From Streptomyces marianii (lineage in GTDB: Bacteria > Actinomycetota > Actinomycetes > Streptomycetales > Streptomycetaceae), in contig NZ_VAWE01000001.1 in the NCBI RefSeq assembly GCF_005795905.1, positions 2,514,501-2,578,500 of the forward strand: a DNA stretch of 64,000 nt, written 5' to 3'. Positions 10,714 to 18,908 of the stretch are shown here, one piece after another (position 1 is the first letter of the stretch; every line of letters begins with the position of its first letter). The notes under the pieces were generated by a model, which saw only the letters and a list, made by a program, of their open reading frames with translations, did no database searches and was not told where the DNA came from. A program made the translations under genes and the position numbers.

Positions 10714-11034
10714 TCAGGCTCCCGGCGCCCGGAAGTCGACCCGCTTCCGCGCCGCCGCGTCGATTTCCTCGACGCTGAGCAGAGGCACGGCCCGGGACGT
10801 GATCGCCCCCGTGGCACGGACCTTCATGGAGCTTGCGGCCATCGAGACGGCGTCGGGCATGTCCAGGACGAGGTACAGGTCGTCGTCGCCGAACGCGAAG
10901 TACATCCATTCGAGGGTGCCGCCGCAGGAGCGGAGGACCTGCTCCACGGCCTCCCGGCGGCCCGTGCCGCCCTCGGTGAGCAGGCCCTTGGTGCCCTCGG
11001 CGCTGTAGCTGGCCTGGACCAGGTATTTGGGCAT
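10714..11034 (-). CDS. GYD domain-containing protein
   Basis: A 106-residue small soluble protein. The start MPKYLVQASYSAEGTKGLL and the LEWMYFAFGDDDLYLVLDMP segment, ending in a ferredoxin-like (dimeric alpha-beta barrel) pattern, match the GYD family. No function is established for these proteins; the fold is shared with small monooxygenases and stress-response dimers. The ATG at 11034 is preceded by GGGAGAGA. A longer frame to 11310 would add a basic, low-complexity extension and is rejected. Upstream 11035-11324 contains no further gene. The neighbours are unrelated, so it is probably transcribed alone. Confidence 0.82.
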   Translation of the reverse strand: MPKYLVQASYSAEGTKGLLTEGGTGRREAVEQVLRSCGGTLEWMYFAFGDDDLYLVLDMPDAVSMAASSMKVRATGAITSRAVPLLSVEEIDAAARKRVDFRAPGA

Positions 11035-11324
11035 CCGTCTCTCCCGTCCGATCGCCTTTGGGTCCACCCTTCGGCATCGGCCGCGATCCGGCCAGCCGGA
11101 GGGGGCCGTGCGGGACCCACGGGACGGTCCGGACCGGGGCATACGGATGACGTGCGCGCGGGCGGGCCCTGGTCGTACGCGGTGTGCTTCTTCCCGGCCG
11201 GCCGAGGAAGCGGGCCGACTGAGGGTGCCGCCGGCCGAGGAAGCGGGCCGGCCGGCCGCGGGGCCGGGAACGCGTGCGGGCCCGGGGCGGTGTGCGCCCC
11301 GGACCCCCACGGGCGGCGGTGGTC
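11035..11324. other. Intergenic stretch with short repeats
   Basis: No gene is supported. The stretch holds a partial duplication of CCGGCCGAGGAAGCGGGCCG (near 11200-11253) and the short gap between the GYD gene promoter and the end of the symporter gene. GGCGGTGTGCGCCCCGGACCCCC near 11287 may contribute to a terminator of the symporter gene, but no clean hairpin with a T-run was found. Confidence 0.4.
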
Positions 11325-12701
11325 TCAGACCTTCACGGCCGGCTCCCTGAGAGCCTCGTCCCGCTGTTCCGGCACCTCGGCGGAGGCCGCGGCCGGGGCG
11401 TGGTCGTCGACGAAGGTCGACTCGTCGAACGGGATGCGGCCGGCGAGGACCTCGGCGGCCCGCTCCTTGTCGATCTCCTTGGTCCAGGTGCCGACCAGGA
11501 CGGTGGCGACGGCGTTGCCCGCGAAGTTGGTGAGGGCGCGCGCCTCGCTCATGAAGCGGTCGATACCGACGATCAGTCCGACGCCGTCGACCAGGGCGGG
11601 CTTGTGCGACTGGAGTCCGCCCGCGAGGGTCGCGAGACCGGCGCCGGTGACGCCCGCCGCACCCTTCGAGGCGATGATCATGAAGACCAGCAGGGAGATC
11701 TGCTCACCGACCGAGAGCGGGGTCCCCATCGCCTCGGCGACGAACAGCGAGCCCATCGTCAGGTAGATGGCGGTGCCGTCCAGGTTGAAGGAGTAGCCGG
11801 TCGGGACGGTGATGCCGACGACGGGCTTCGACACGCCCAGGTGCTCCATCTTCGCGATGAGCCGCGGCAGCGCCGACTCGGACGACGAGGTGGACAGGAT
11901 CAACAGGAACTCCCGGCCCAGGTACTTCAGCAGCGAGAACAGGTTGACCCCGGCGACGACCCGCAGCAGGGCGCCGAGGACGAGGACCACGAACAGCGCG
12001 CAGGTGACGTAGAAGCCGATCATGATGACCGCGAGGGACTTCAGTGCGTCGACGCCGGTCTCGCCGACGACGGCCGCGATCGCTCCGAAGGCGCCCACCG
12101 GGGCCGCCCACATGATCATCGCCAGGACGCGGAAGACGAGCTTCTGGATGTGGCCGATCCCGCGCAGCACCGGCTCCCCTGCGGAGCCCATGGCCTGCAG
12201 CGCGAAGCCCACGAGCAGCGCGACCAGCAGGGTCTGCAGCACCTCGCCCTCGGTGAAGGCGGAGACCAGGGTGGTCGGGATGACGCCGAGGAGGAAGTCC
12301 ACGGTCCCCTCGCCGCCGCCCTCGGCCTGCTTCTCACCCGCGGCCCTCGCCGCGTCCGTCAGCTGCAGTCCGTGCCCCGGGTCGAGGAGGTTGCCCACGA
12401 TCAGGCCGATGGCCAGCGCGACCGTCGACATCACCAGGAAGTAGCCGAGGGCCAGACCGCCGACGGCACCGACCTTGGCCGCCTTGCGCACCGAGCCGAC
12501 GCCGAGCACGATCGTGCAGAAGATGATCGGGGAGATCATCATCTTGATCAGGTTCACGAACCCGGTGCCGATCGGCTTGAGTTCGACGGCGACGCCGGGG
12601 GCGGCGAAGCCCACGACGACGCCGAGGACGACGGCACCGATGACGGCGAGATACAGATAATGGGTGCGATCCCGCCTTGCGGCTGCTGGAGCGGTTGCCA
12701 C
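11325..12701 (-). CDS. dctA: Cation:dicarboxylate (DctA/GltP-type) symporter
   Basis: A 458-residue secondary transporter of the DAACS family that takes up C4-dicarboxylates or acidic amino acids with Na+ or H+. It has eight membrane helices plus re-entrant loops. The serine-rich hairpin STSSSESALPRLI, the PTGYSFNLDGTAIY motif and the substrate-binding ASKGAAGVTGAG segment are all present. The C-terminal about 50 residues are a polar cytoplasmic tail. The GTG start at 12701 has AGGAGG ten bases upstream. It is transcribed away from a CitA/DcuS-type two-component pair, which suggests that the pair senses dicarboxylates and controls this gene. Confidence 0.92.
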   Translation of the reverse strand: MATAPAAARRDRTHYLYLAVIGAVVLGVVVGFAAPGVAVELKPIGTGFVNLIKMMISPIIFCTIVLGVGSVRKAAKVGAVGGLALGYFLVMSTVALAIGLIVGNLLDPGHGLQLTDAARAAGEKQAEGGGEGTVDFLLGVIPTTLVSAFTEGEVLQTLLVALLVGFALQAMGSAGEPVLRGIGHIQKLVFRVLAMIMWAAPVGAFGAIAAVVGETGVDALKSLAVIMIGFYVTCALFVVLVLGALLRVVAGVNLFSLLKYLGREFLLILSTSSSESALPRLIAKMEHLGVSKPVVGITVPTGYSFNLDGTAIYLTMGSLFVAEAMGTPLSVGEQISLLVFMIIASKGAAGVTGAGLATLAGGLQSHKPALVDGVGLIVGIDRFMSEARALTNFAGNAVATVLVGTWTKEIDKERAAEVLAGRIPFDESTFVDDHAPAAASAEVPEQRDEALREPAVKV

Positions 12702-12727
12702 GGGGGTTCCTCCTCGGCCCGATGTTC

Positions 12728-12745
12728 ATCCACGTCCCGGTGGAT
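12728..12745. promoter_or_regulatory. Inverted repeat between the symporter and kinase genes
   Basis: ATCCAC and GTGGAT separated by GTCCCG form an 18-bp imperfect operator-like repeat in the divergent promoter region, 27 bases upstream of the symporter start. It is a candidate site for the adjacent response regulator. Confidence 0.35.
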
Positions 12746-12829
12746 GCCCGCGACTATTCAGCACCCTGTGACCCCGGTCACCATTGCGTGCGTTTCGTTC
12801 ACGCGAAATCGGCCAGGCAGACTTGGGCC

Positions 12830-14794
12830 ATGCGCATCCCCCGCCCACGGAGCCTCGCCGGCCAGCTCTTCGCGATGCAGGTCGTGCTGGTCACCGCCAT
12901 CGTGGCCGGTTTCGCGCTCTTCTCCTACGTCATGGACCGCGGACAGGCCGAGGAGACCGCGCGCCGGCAGACGACGGCGACGGCGACGGCCGTGGCGGAC
13001 TCCCCGTCGGTGGTGACGGCGGTCCGGTCCGCCGACCCGACGGCGCGGCTGCAACCGTACGCGGAGCGGCTGCGGAAGGACGCGGGGGTCGACTTCGTGG
13101 TGATCATGACCCCGGACGGCAGACGCTGGACCCATCCCGAACCGGGTGAGATAGGACACGTCTATCTGGGCCACATCGACGAGGCGCGGCGGGGACGCAC
13201 GGTGTCGGAGACCTACACGGGGACGCTGGGCCCGTCGGTGCGGACGGTGGCACCGGTGCGGGACGACTCCGGCCGGATCGTCGCGCTCGTCAGTGCGGGC
13301 ATCACCATCGACAAGATCAGCGAGCAGCTCGGCAAGCAGGTCACGGCGCTGCTGGGGATGGCCGGAGCGGCACTGGCACTGGGCGGACTCGGAACGTACG
13401 TGATCAACGCCCGGCTGCGGCGGCACACGCACGGAATGAACGCGGCGGAACTGAGCCGTATGCACGACTACCACGAGGCGACGCTGCACGCGGTGCGCGA
13501 GGGACTGCTCATGCTCGACGGGCGCCGGCGCATCGCGCTGATCAACGACGGGGCGCGGGAGTTGCTGGGGCTCGGCGCCGACGTCGTGGGCCGGACCCCC
13601 GACGAACTGGGCCTGCCCTCCGGGCTGACGGGGGCTCTGCTGGCGAGCGAGCCGCGCGTCGACGAACTGCACCTGACGGCCGACCGGGTGCTCGTCGTCT
13701 CCACCCAGCCGGTGGTCGGCGGTGAGCGGCGCGGCACGGTGGTGACCCTGCGGGACCACACCGAACTCCAGTCGTTGGCCGGTGAACTGGACTCCGAGCG
13801 CGGCTTCACCCAGGCGCTGCGCGCCCAGGCCCACGAGGCGGCAAACCGGCTGCACACCGTGGTCTCCCTCATCGAACTGGGCCGCGTGGACGAGGCGGTC
13901 GAGTTCGCCACGGCGGAACTCGAACTGGCGCAGGTCCTCACGGACCGCGTGGTGACGGCGGTCGGCGAGCCGGTCCTGGCGGCCCTGCTCCTGGGCAAGG
14001 CGGCCCAGGCCAACGAGAGCGGCGTCGAGTTCGTTCTCACCGACGACAGCCGTATCGACGACGGGGTCCTCCCGCCCTGGCTGCCGCCCCGGGACCTGGT
14101 CACCGTCCTCGGCAACCTGATCGACAACGCGGTCGAGGCGTCCTCGGGGAAGCGACCTGCCGCACCCGAGGCGCGAGCGGACCGGGCCGAGGGCCGCCGC
14201 ACGGACGGGTCCGCGGCCGTCACCGCCGGTGCGGCCGCCGCACCCGGCACGCGTCCGCCGGCCTCGCCCGACGCCGCCGCACCCGGAGCGGCCGGACGGC
14301 CCACCGCTGTACGGCCCGCCTCCGGGCCGGACCAGGACGGGCCCGGGGCCGCCGTCCCGCGCGCACGGGACGCGCGATCCGGCGCTGATCGGCCGGCCAC
14401 CGCCCCGGGCGGGCCCGTGGCCGCCGGGCACCGGGCCCACGACCACCGGATCCCCGGCCCCGCCCACGCCGCGCTCGACGGGCCCGGGCCCGGGCACGCA
14501 GCGCGCGCCCGCACCGCCGTCGCGCGCCCGCGAGTCGTCGTCACCGCGCGTGCCGACGACAACGAACTCGTGCTGCGCGTCAGCGACACGGGACCCGGGC
14601 TCGGTCCCGGGGACACGGAGAGCGTGTTCGAACGTGGCTGGTCGACCAGGGGCCCGGGACGGGGCCTGGGACTCGCACTGGTGCGGCAGGCCGCGCACCG
14701 GGGCCGGGGCACGGTCGAGGCGGCCCAGGGCCCTTACGGCGGCGCGGAGTTCACCGTGCGGCTGCCCCTGCACACCACGGAGGTCGACACGTGA
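12830..14794 (+). CDS. CitA/DcuS-family sensor histidine kinase with an inserted linker in the ATPase domain
   Basis: A 654-residue membrane kinase. TM1 is at about residues 12-35, an extracytoplasmic sCache/PDC sensor domain at about 36-170, TM2 at about 175-196, then a cytoplasmic PAS domain. The dimerisation segment ends RAQAHEAANRLHTVVSLIELG, where His is the phosphorylation site typical of this family. N-box NLIDNAVEAS ends near 439; G1 DTGPGLG is near 585 and G2 GRGLGLALV near 605. Between N-box and G1 lies an unusual insertion of about 125 residues rich in Pro, Ala, Gly and Arg (residues about 441-567). Start ATG 12830 gives MRIPRPRSLAGQLF. It is followed by its response regulator and faces the symporter gene. 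Confidence 0.9.
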   Translation: MRIPRPRSLAGQLFAMQVVLVTAIVAGFALFSYVMDRGQAEETARRQTTATATAVADSPSVVTAVRSADPTARLQPYAERLRKDAGVDFVVIMTPDGRRWTHPEPGEIGHVYLGHIDEARRGRTVSETYTGTLGPSVRTVAPVRDDSGRIVALVSAGITIDKISEQLGKQVTALLGMAGAALALGGLGTYVINARLRRHTHGMNAAELSRMHDYHEATLHAVREGLLMLDGRRRIALINDGARELLGLGADVVGRTPDELGLPSGLTGALLASEPRVDELHLTADRVLVVSTQPVVGGERRGTVVTLRDHTELQSLAGELDSERGFTQALRAQAHEAANRLHTVVSLIELGRVDEAVEFATAELELAQVLTDRVVTAVGEPVLAALLLGKAAQANESGVEFVLTDDSRIDDGVLPPWLPPRDLVTVLGNLIDNAVEASSGKRPAAPEARADRAEGRRTDGSAAVTAGAAAAPGTRPPASPDAAAPGAAGRPTAVRPASGPDQDGPGAAVPRARDARSGADRPATAPGGPVAAGHRAHDHRIPGPAHAALDGPGPGHAARARTAVARPRVVVTARADDNELVLRVSDTGPGLGPGDTESVFERGWSTRGPGRGLGLALVRQAAHRGRGTVEAAQGPYGGAEFTVRLPLHTTEVDT

Positions 14795-14834
14795 ACGGAC
14801 GCCCCGGCCGGGGACGCGGGACGGAGGTGGCGGG

Positions 14835-15524
14835 ATGACCGCCTCCGCCGGGATCCGGGTGCTCGTCGTCGAGGACGACCCCGTCGCCGCCGACGCACAC
14901 GCGCTGTACGTGGGCCGCGTACCGGGGTTCACCGTGGCGGGCGTCGCCCACTCGCGGGCCGAGGCGTACCGGGTGCTGGAGCGCACCCCCGTGGAACTGA
15001 TCCTGCTCGACCTCTACCTGCCGGACGGGCACGGGCTCCAGCTGCTGCGCTCCCTGCGGGCCGCCGGGCACTCCGCCGACGTGATCGCCGTGACCTCCGC
15101 GCGCGATCTGGCCGTGGTCCGCGAGGGCGTGTCCCTGGGCGTCGTCCAGTACGTCCTCAAGCCGTTCACCTTCGCCACCCTGCGAGACCGCCTCGACCGG
15201 TACGCCGAGTTCCGCACCGCCGCCGGCGAGGCGTCCGGGCAGGACGAGGTGGACCGCGCGCTGGCGACCCTGCGCACCCCGCAGCCGGCCACCCTGCCCA
15301 AGGGCCTCAGCGCACCGACCCTGGAGGCGGTCACCCGCACCCTCCGGGACGCCGACGGCGGGCTCACCGCGGCGGAGGCGGGTACGGCGGTGGGGATCTC
15401 GCGGATCACCGCACGCCGCTATCTGGAGCATCTCGTCACCGAGGGCCGGGCTGCGCGCAGCCCCCAGTACGGCCAGGTCGGCCGGCCCGAGCTGCAGTAC
15501 CGCTGGCTCCGCTCCGGCCGCTGA
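14835..15524 (+). CDS. CitB/DcuR-type response regulator
   Basis: A 229-residue two-component regulator. The receiver domain covers residues 7-125: acidic pair VVEDDP, phosphorylation Asp in LLDLYLPDG near residue 59, switch Thr/Ser in VTSARD and Lys in LKPF. The C-terminal 80 residues carry a winged/HTH domain (LTAAEAGTAVGISRITARRYLEHLV), the layout of DcuR/CitB regulators. ATG 14835 has GGAGG nine bases upstream. It lies 40 bases after the kinase gene and most likely activates the divergent dicarboxylate symporter. Confidence 0.93.
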   Translation: MTASAGIRVLVVEDDPVAADAHALYVGRVPGFTVAGVAHSRAEAYRVLERTPVELILLDLYLPDGHGLQLLRSLRAAGHSADVIAVTSARDLAVVREGVSLGVVQYVLKPFTFATLRDRLDRYAEFRTAAGEASGQDEVDRALATLRTPQPATLPKGLSAPTLEAVTRTLRDADGGLTAAEAGTAVGISRITARRYLEHLVTEGRAARSPQYGQVGRPELQYRWLRSGR

Positions 15525-15850
15525 CCGGCACCGCGCGGGCCGAGCCCGGCCGACACGACGCACGGGACGCACGGTTCCCCGCCACGTACCAACTGCCGTT
15601 CGCCGGCCGGCTGACGAAGGGCGCCGTTGACACCCGCGGGGATGATCGACGCGCTGGGCCGCCCGCCGCCGGACCGCGGCGCCGTCCGGTGACGCACCGG
15701 GCGTCCTCTCAGCACCGGGCGTCCTCTCAACGGCCGACTCATGGGAACGGCCGACCGCCGGGGGTCCGGCCCGGTGGACCTTTCTACGAGTTCACACCTT
15801 GGGCGAACGCACCGTAGCCATACGTGACTCTCCGCTCCTACGGTGTGCGC
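15525..15850. other. Intergenic stretch with an 18-bp tandem duplication
   Basis: No gene is supported. GCACCGGGCGTCCTCTCA occurs twice back to back (15694-15711 and 15712-15729). The A/T-richer end (about 15775-15850) probably holds the promoter of the following regulator gene. Confidence 0.5.
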
Positions 15851-16519
15851 GTGCACTCCACCCCGCCTTTCAACGCCCCCGCCGCCCGCCGACTGCGCGA
15901 GGGCCTGGGGATGGCGCCGGGCCATGTCGCCTACGGGCTCCAGGCCCAGTACGGGCTCCCGGTGACCGCGGACACCGTGGTCGCCTGGGAGCGCGGACTC
16001 CTGGCGCCGGACTCCCGGCAACTGACCGCGCTCGCGGGAGTGCTGTGGTGCTCGCCCGGCGAACTGCTCGGCACCCCGCAGAGCCTGCGCGAGCACCGCC
16101 TGGCCCGTGCCCTGGGCGCCGAGGACGTGGCCCGCCGGGTGGGCATGGACCTCTCGTCGTACCAGCGCATGGAGGACGGCAACCGCTGGCGCGGGAACGA
16201 ACGGCAGACCGCCGCGCTCGCCGAGGCGCTGTCGCTGACCCCGCGCGAGCTGCTGACCGCGACCGGACGCGACGAGGAGCTGGCGGAGCTGCTGCGCAGC
16301 GCGGCGACCACCCGCTGGCAGGCGTACGTGCGCCCGGTGGCGAAGATGCTGCCGCTGCCCCGACGGCAGCTGGAGGTCGCGTTGCAGGAACTGCACACGG
16401 ACTACCACGCCCGGATGGCGGCCACCTCCAGCTGGGGCGCCTCGGCCGGCTCCGGGGAGTCGGGCAAGGACTTCCTCGACCGGATCGCCGAGCACTTCTG
16501 GGCGCTGCTCCCCGGCTGA
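15851..16519 (+). CDS. XRE-type helix-turn-helix regulator
   Basis: A 222-residue protein with two helix-turn-helix-like segments: APAARRLREGLGMAPGHVAYGL...TPDTVVAWERG-type repeat near residues 8-55 and a second near 85-125 (LGAEDVARRVGMDLSSYQRMEDG). The C-terminal half is helical and may bind a ligand or mediate dimerisation. The GTG at 15851 gives MHSTPPFNAPAARRLREGL; a longer in-frame start at 15824 would add nine residues. Little ribosome-site signal is seen for either, so a leaderless mRNA is possible. It stands alone with a strong terminator after it. Targets are unknown. Confidence 0.75.
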   Translation: MHSTPPFNAPAARRLREGLGMAPGHVAYGLQAQYGLPVTADTVVAWERGLLAPDSRQLTALAGVLWCSPGELLGTPQSLREHRLARALGAEDVARRVGMDLSSYQRMEDGNRWRGNERQTAALAEALSLTPRELLTATGRDEELAELLRSAATTRWQAYVRPVAKMLPLPRRQLEVALQELHTDYHARMAATSSWGASAGSGESGKDFLDRIAEHFWALLPG

Positions 16520-16531
16520 GTCCGGTACGGG

Positions 16532-16554
16532 CCCCGGGCGTCTCCCGCCCGGGG
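16532..16554 (+). terminator. Hairpin after the XRE regulator gene
   Basis: CCCCGGGCG and CGCCCGGGG with loop TCTCC form a perfect 9-bp G+C stem 12 bases after the stop codon. There is no T-run, as is usual in Streptomyces. Confidence 0.6.
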
Positions 16555-16860
16555 ATCGGGCTTCCCGCGCCCGCTCCGCCGGCCCGACGGCAGCGGAGCC
16601 GATCGGGTCGGGGCGCACCGGGACGGGGACACCGAGGAGCGAACCGTCGAGGCGCACCGGCTTCTCCTTCGCTGCCCGAGCTCGACGTGCCCGGCCGCGT
16701 TTCCGGAGACGACGGCCCGAACCCTCGTCCGCCATTACATGGTTACCAGGGGGTAGATGGAACGCTCCATTCCGTCCATTGTTGAACGCGAACATGCCAA
16801 GGCCCTCGGTTCTCCCCGGCCGAAGGGCGTCCACCGGACCTCCTCAGGAGCGAACCCCCC
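16555..16860. other. Intergenic region before the phosphatase gene
   Basis: No gene is supported. The A/T-richer part 16730-16800 (ACATGGTTACCAGGGGGTAGATGG and following) probably contains the phosphatase promoter. I looked for PHO-box direct repeats of GTTCACC and found no convincing pair. Confidence 0.45.
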
Positions 16861-17538
16861 ATGCGTGTACGCAGATGGACCACCCGCGCCGCGGTCTCGG
16901 CCGCCGCGCTCGCCCTCACCACGTCCATGACGGCCACGGCCTCCGCCCACACCGTGAGCGCCGCACCGCGGACCGCGGCCCCGGCGTCCGTCACCACCCA
17001 CGCGCCGCAGCGCTCGGACCTCACCGCCGCCGGGCTGGCCGGGATCGACTACGCCACCTGGCAACGCGACGTCACGGCGGCCCTCGCCACCGCCCGCCCC
17101 TACATCGAGCAGCGCACGGCCGGCGCGTCCGGACAGCGTCTCGCCATGGTGCTGGACGTCGACAACACCTCGCTGGAGACGGACTTCCACTACTTCTGGG
17201 AGTACCCGACGCCCGCGGTCAGGCAGGTCCGGGACCTCGTCCGCTACGCCGACTCCCGCGGGGTGGACATCTTCTTCGTCACCGCCCGCCCCGACATCAT
17301 CGAGGCGCTGACGTCGTACAACCTCAGGAAGGCCGGGTACCCGGTCGACGGTCTGTACGTGCGCAGCCTGCCGGACCTGTTCGACGAGGTCAGCGCGTAC
17401 AAGACCGGCAAGCGCGCGGAGATCGAGGCCAAGGGCTACACGATCATCGCCAATGTCGGCAACCGGCCCAGCGACCTGGTCGGCGGCCACGCCGAGCGGA
17501 CGTTCAAGCTGCCCGACTACGACGGCAAGCTGTCCTGA
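16861..17538 (+). CDS. Secreted HAD-family acid phosphatase (class B/IIIB type)
   Basis: A 225-residue exported phosphatase. Residues 1-32 form a signal peptide (RRWTTRAAVSAAALALTTS with cleavage near ASAHT). The mature enzyme has HAD motif I LDVDNTSLETDF (nucleophile Asp and acid/base Asp), motif II FVTARP and the downstream NVGNRPSDL segment with the acidic motif III variant seen in class B/IIIB acid phosphatases. It should release phosphate from extracellular phosphomonoesters. ATG 16861 is preceded by CTCAGGAGCG. It converges with pfkA across a shared terminator. Confidence 0.9.
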   Translation: MRVRRWTTRAAVSAAALALTTSMTATASAHTVSAAPRTAAPASVTTHAPQRSDLTAAGLAGIDYATWQRDVTAALATARPYIEQRTAGASGQRLAMVLDVDNTSLETDFHYFWEYPTPAVRQVRDLVRYADSRGVDIFFVTARPDIIEALTSYNLRKAGYPVDGLYVRSLPDLFDEVSAYKTGKRAEIEAKGYTIIANVGNRPSDLVGGHAERTFKLPDYDGKLS

Positions 17539-17568
17539 GCCGAGCCGCGCGGTCCGCGCGGGTTCCGT

Positions 17569-17611
17569 CCGTCCGCCTGCCGGGTCGCGCCGCGACCGGG
17601 CAGGCGGACGG
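17569..17611. terminator. Bidirectional terminator between phosphatase and pfkA genes
   Basis: CCGTCCGCCTGCC at 17569-17581 pairs perfectly with GGCAGGCGGACGG at 17599-17611; the inner GGTCGCGCCGCGACC extends the stem. It serves two convergent genes. Confidence 0.75.
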
Positions 17612-17647
17612 TCCCGTGCCGCGTGCGCGCGGGGCGGCGGACCCGCG

Positions 17648-18673
17648 TCAGAAGACCGACTCGGCCTCGCGGACCCGGTGCTCGGGCACCGTCTTCAGCC
17701 GGGTCACCGCCTCCGCGAGCGGCACCGTGACCACCTCGGTGCCGCGCAGCGCGGTCATCCTCCCGAACTCGCCGCGGTGGACGGCCTCCACCGCGTGCCA
17801 GCCGAAGCGGTTGGCGAGCACCCGGTCGTAGGCGGTGGGCGTTCCGCCCCGCTGCACATGGCCGAGGATGACCGGCCGGGCCTCCTTGCCCATCCGCCGC
17901 TCCAGCTCCGCGGCCAGCCGGGTGCCTATGCCGGTGAAGCGCTCGTGCCCGTACTGGTCGATCTCTCCCTTCTTGTAGACCATGGAGCCCTCGGCCGGGT
18001 GCGCGCCCTCGGCGACGCAGATGACGGCGAACTTCTTGCCCCGGGCGAAGCGTTCCTCGACCATCTTGACGAGGTCCTCGACCTGGAAGGGCCGCTCGGG
18101 CAGGCAGATCCCGTGTGCGCCGCCGGCCATGCCGGACTCCAGCGCGATCCAGCCGGCGTGCCGCCCCATGACCTCCACGACCATGACCCGCTGGTGGGAC
18201 TCCGCCGTGGTCTTCAGCCGGTCGATGGCCTCGGTGGCCACCATGACGGCGGTGTCGAACCCGAAGGTGCGGTCCGTGGAGGAGATGTCGTTGTCTATGG
18301 TCTTCGGCACGCCGACGACCGGCATGCCGGCGTCCGACAGCATGCGCGCGGCGGTCAGCGTGCCCTCGCCGCCCACCGGGACCAGAGCGTCCAGCCCGTA
18401 CTTCCGCGCCAACTCCGCGCTGGTCTCGGCGGCTTCGCGGAGCCTGGAGCGCTCGAGCCGGGCCGAGCCGAGGATCGTGCCGCCGCGGGCGAGGATGCCG
18501 CTGACGGCGTTGAGGTCCAGGGTGCGGTAGTGGCCCTCGAGCAGGCCCTTGAACCCGTCCTCGAACCCGATGACTTCGTCTCCGTAGCCGGTCATCGCAC
18601 GGTGCACGACCGACCGGATCACTGCGTTGAGGCCGGGACAGTCGCCGCCTGCGGTCAGAATTCCGATGCGCAT
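17648..18673 (-). CDS. pfkA: ATP-dependent 6-phosphofructokinase
   Basis: PfkA converts fructose-6-phosphate to fructose-1,6-bisphosphate. The 341-residue length is typical of actinobacterial PfkA. The N-terminus MRIGILTAGGDCPGLNAVIR binds nucleotide; GGEGTL continues the site, and PKTIDNDI holds the catalytic Asp. GRHAGWIAL and the GHVQRGGTPTAYDR substrate motif are intact. The Gly in GGEGT (in place of Asp at the equivalent GGDGS) is common in this group. ATG 18673 follows GGAGACACGG. It is divergent from pta-ackA and forms a central-carbon cluster with pyk. Confidence 0.96.
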   Translation of the reverse strand: MRIGILTAGGDCPGLNAVIRSVVHRAMTGYGDEVIGFEDGFKGLLEGHYRTLDLNAVSGILARGGTILGSARLERSRLREAAETSAELARKYGLDALVPVGGEGTLTAARMLSDAGMPVVGVPKTIDNDISSTDRTFGFDTAVMVATEAIDRLKTTAESHQRVMVVEVMGRHAGWIALESGMAGGAHGICLPERPFQVEDLVKMVEERFARGKKFAVICVAEGAHPAEGSMVYKKGEIDQYGHERFTGIGTRLAAELERRMGKEARPVILGHVQRGGTPTAYDRVLANRFGWHAVEAVHRGEFGRMTALRGTEVVTVPLAEAVTRLKTVPEHRVREAESVF

Positions 18674-18808
18674 CGTGCCGTGTCTCCTGCTCGCTCGTGG
18701 TGCCGGTGAGCCTCATTCCGATTCTCACACGCAGGGCCGGGGCCACGCCGGTCCGGCGGCCTCGGACGACCCCGGACCCGGCGGGCGTCATATCCATCTG
18801 TGGAGGTA

Positions 18809-18837
18809 TTGTCAAGAGGATATTGCCACCCTATCGA
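18809..18837 (+). promoter_or_regulatory. Candidate promoter of pta
   Basis: TTGTCA at 18809-18814, 17-base spacer and TATCGA at 18832-18837 in an A/T-rich patch. Transcription would start near 18844, leaving a 65-base leader before pta. Confidence 0.5.
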
Positions 18838-18908
18838 GTTTTCTTGAGCCCCCGAGCGCAGCGGGCACCTCGCGCTCGGCCACAGCCCAGCAGGACAGGA
18901 GAGCACGC

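Noticed and set aside
15436-15633. 65-residue minus-strand ORF in the gap after the CitB-type regulator
   Set aside because: It overlaps the end of the regulator gene, is Arg/Ala/Gly/Pro-rich, and has no ribosome site.
16730-16860. PhoP box before the acid phosphatase gene
   Set aside because: No pair of GTTCACC-like direct repeats at 11-base spacing was found.
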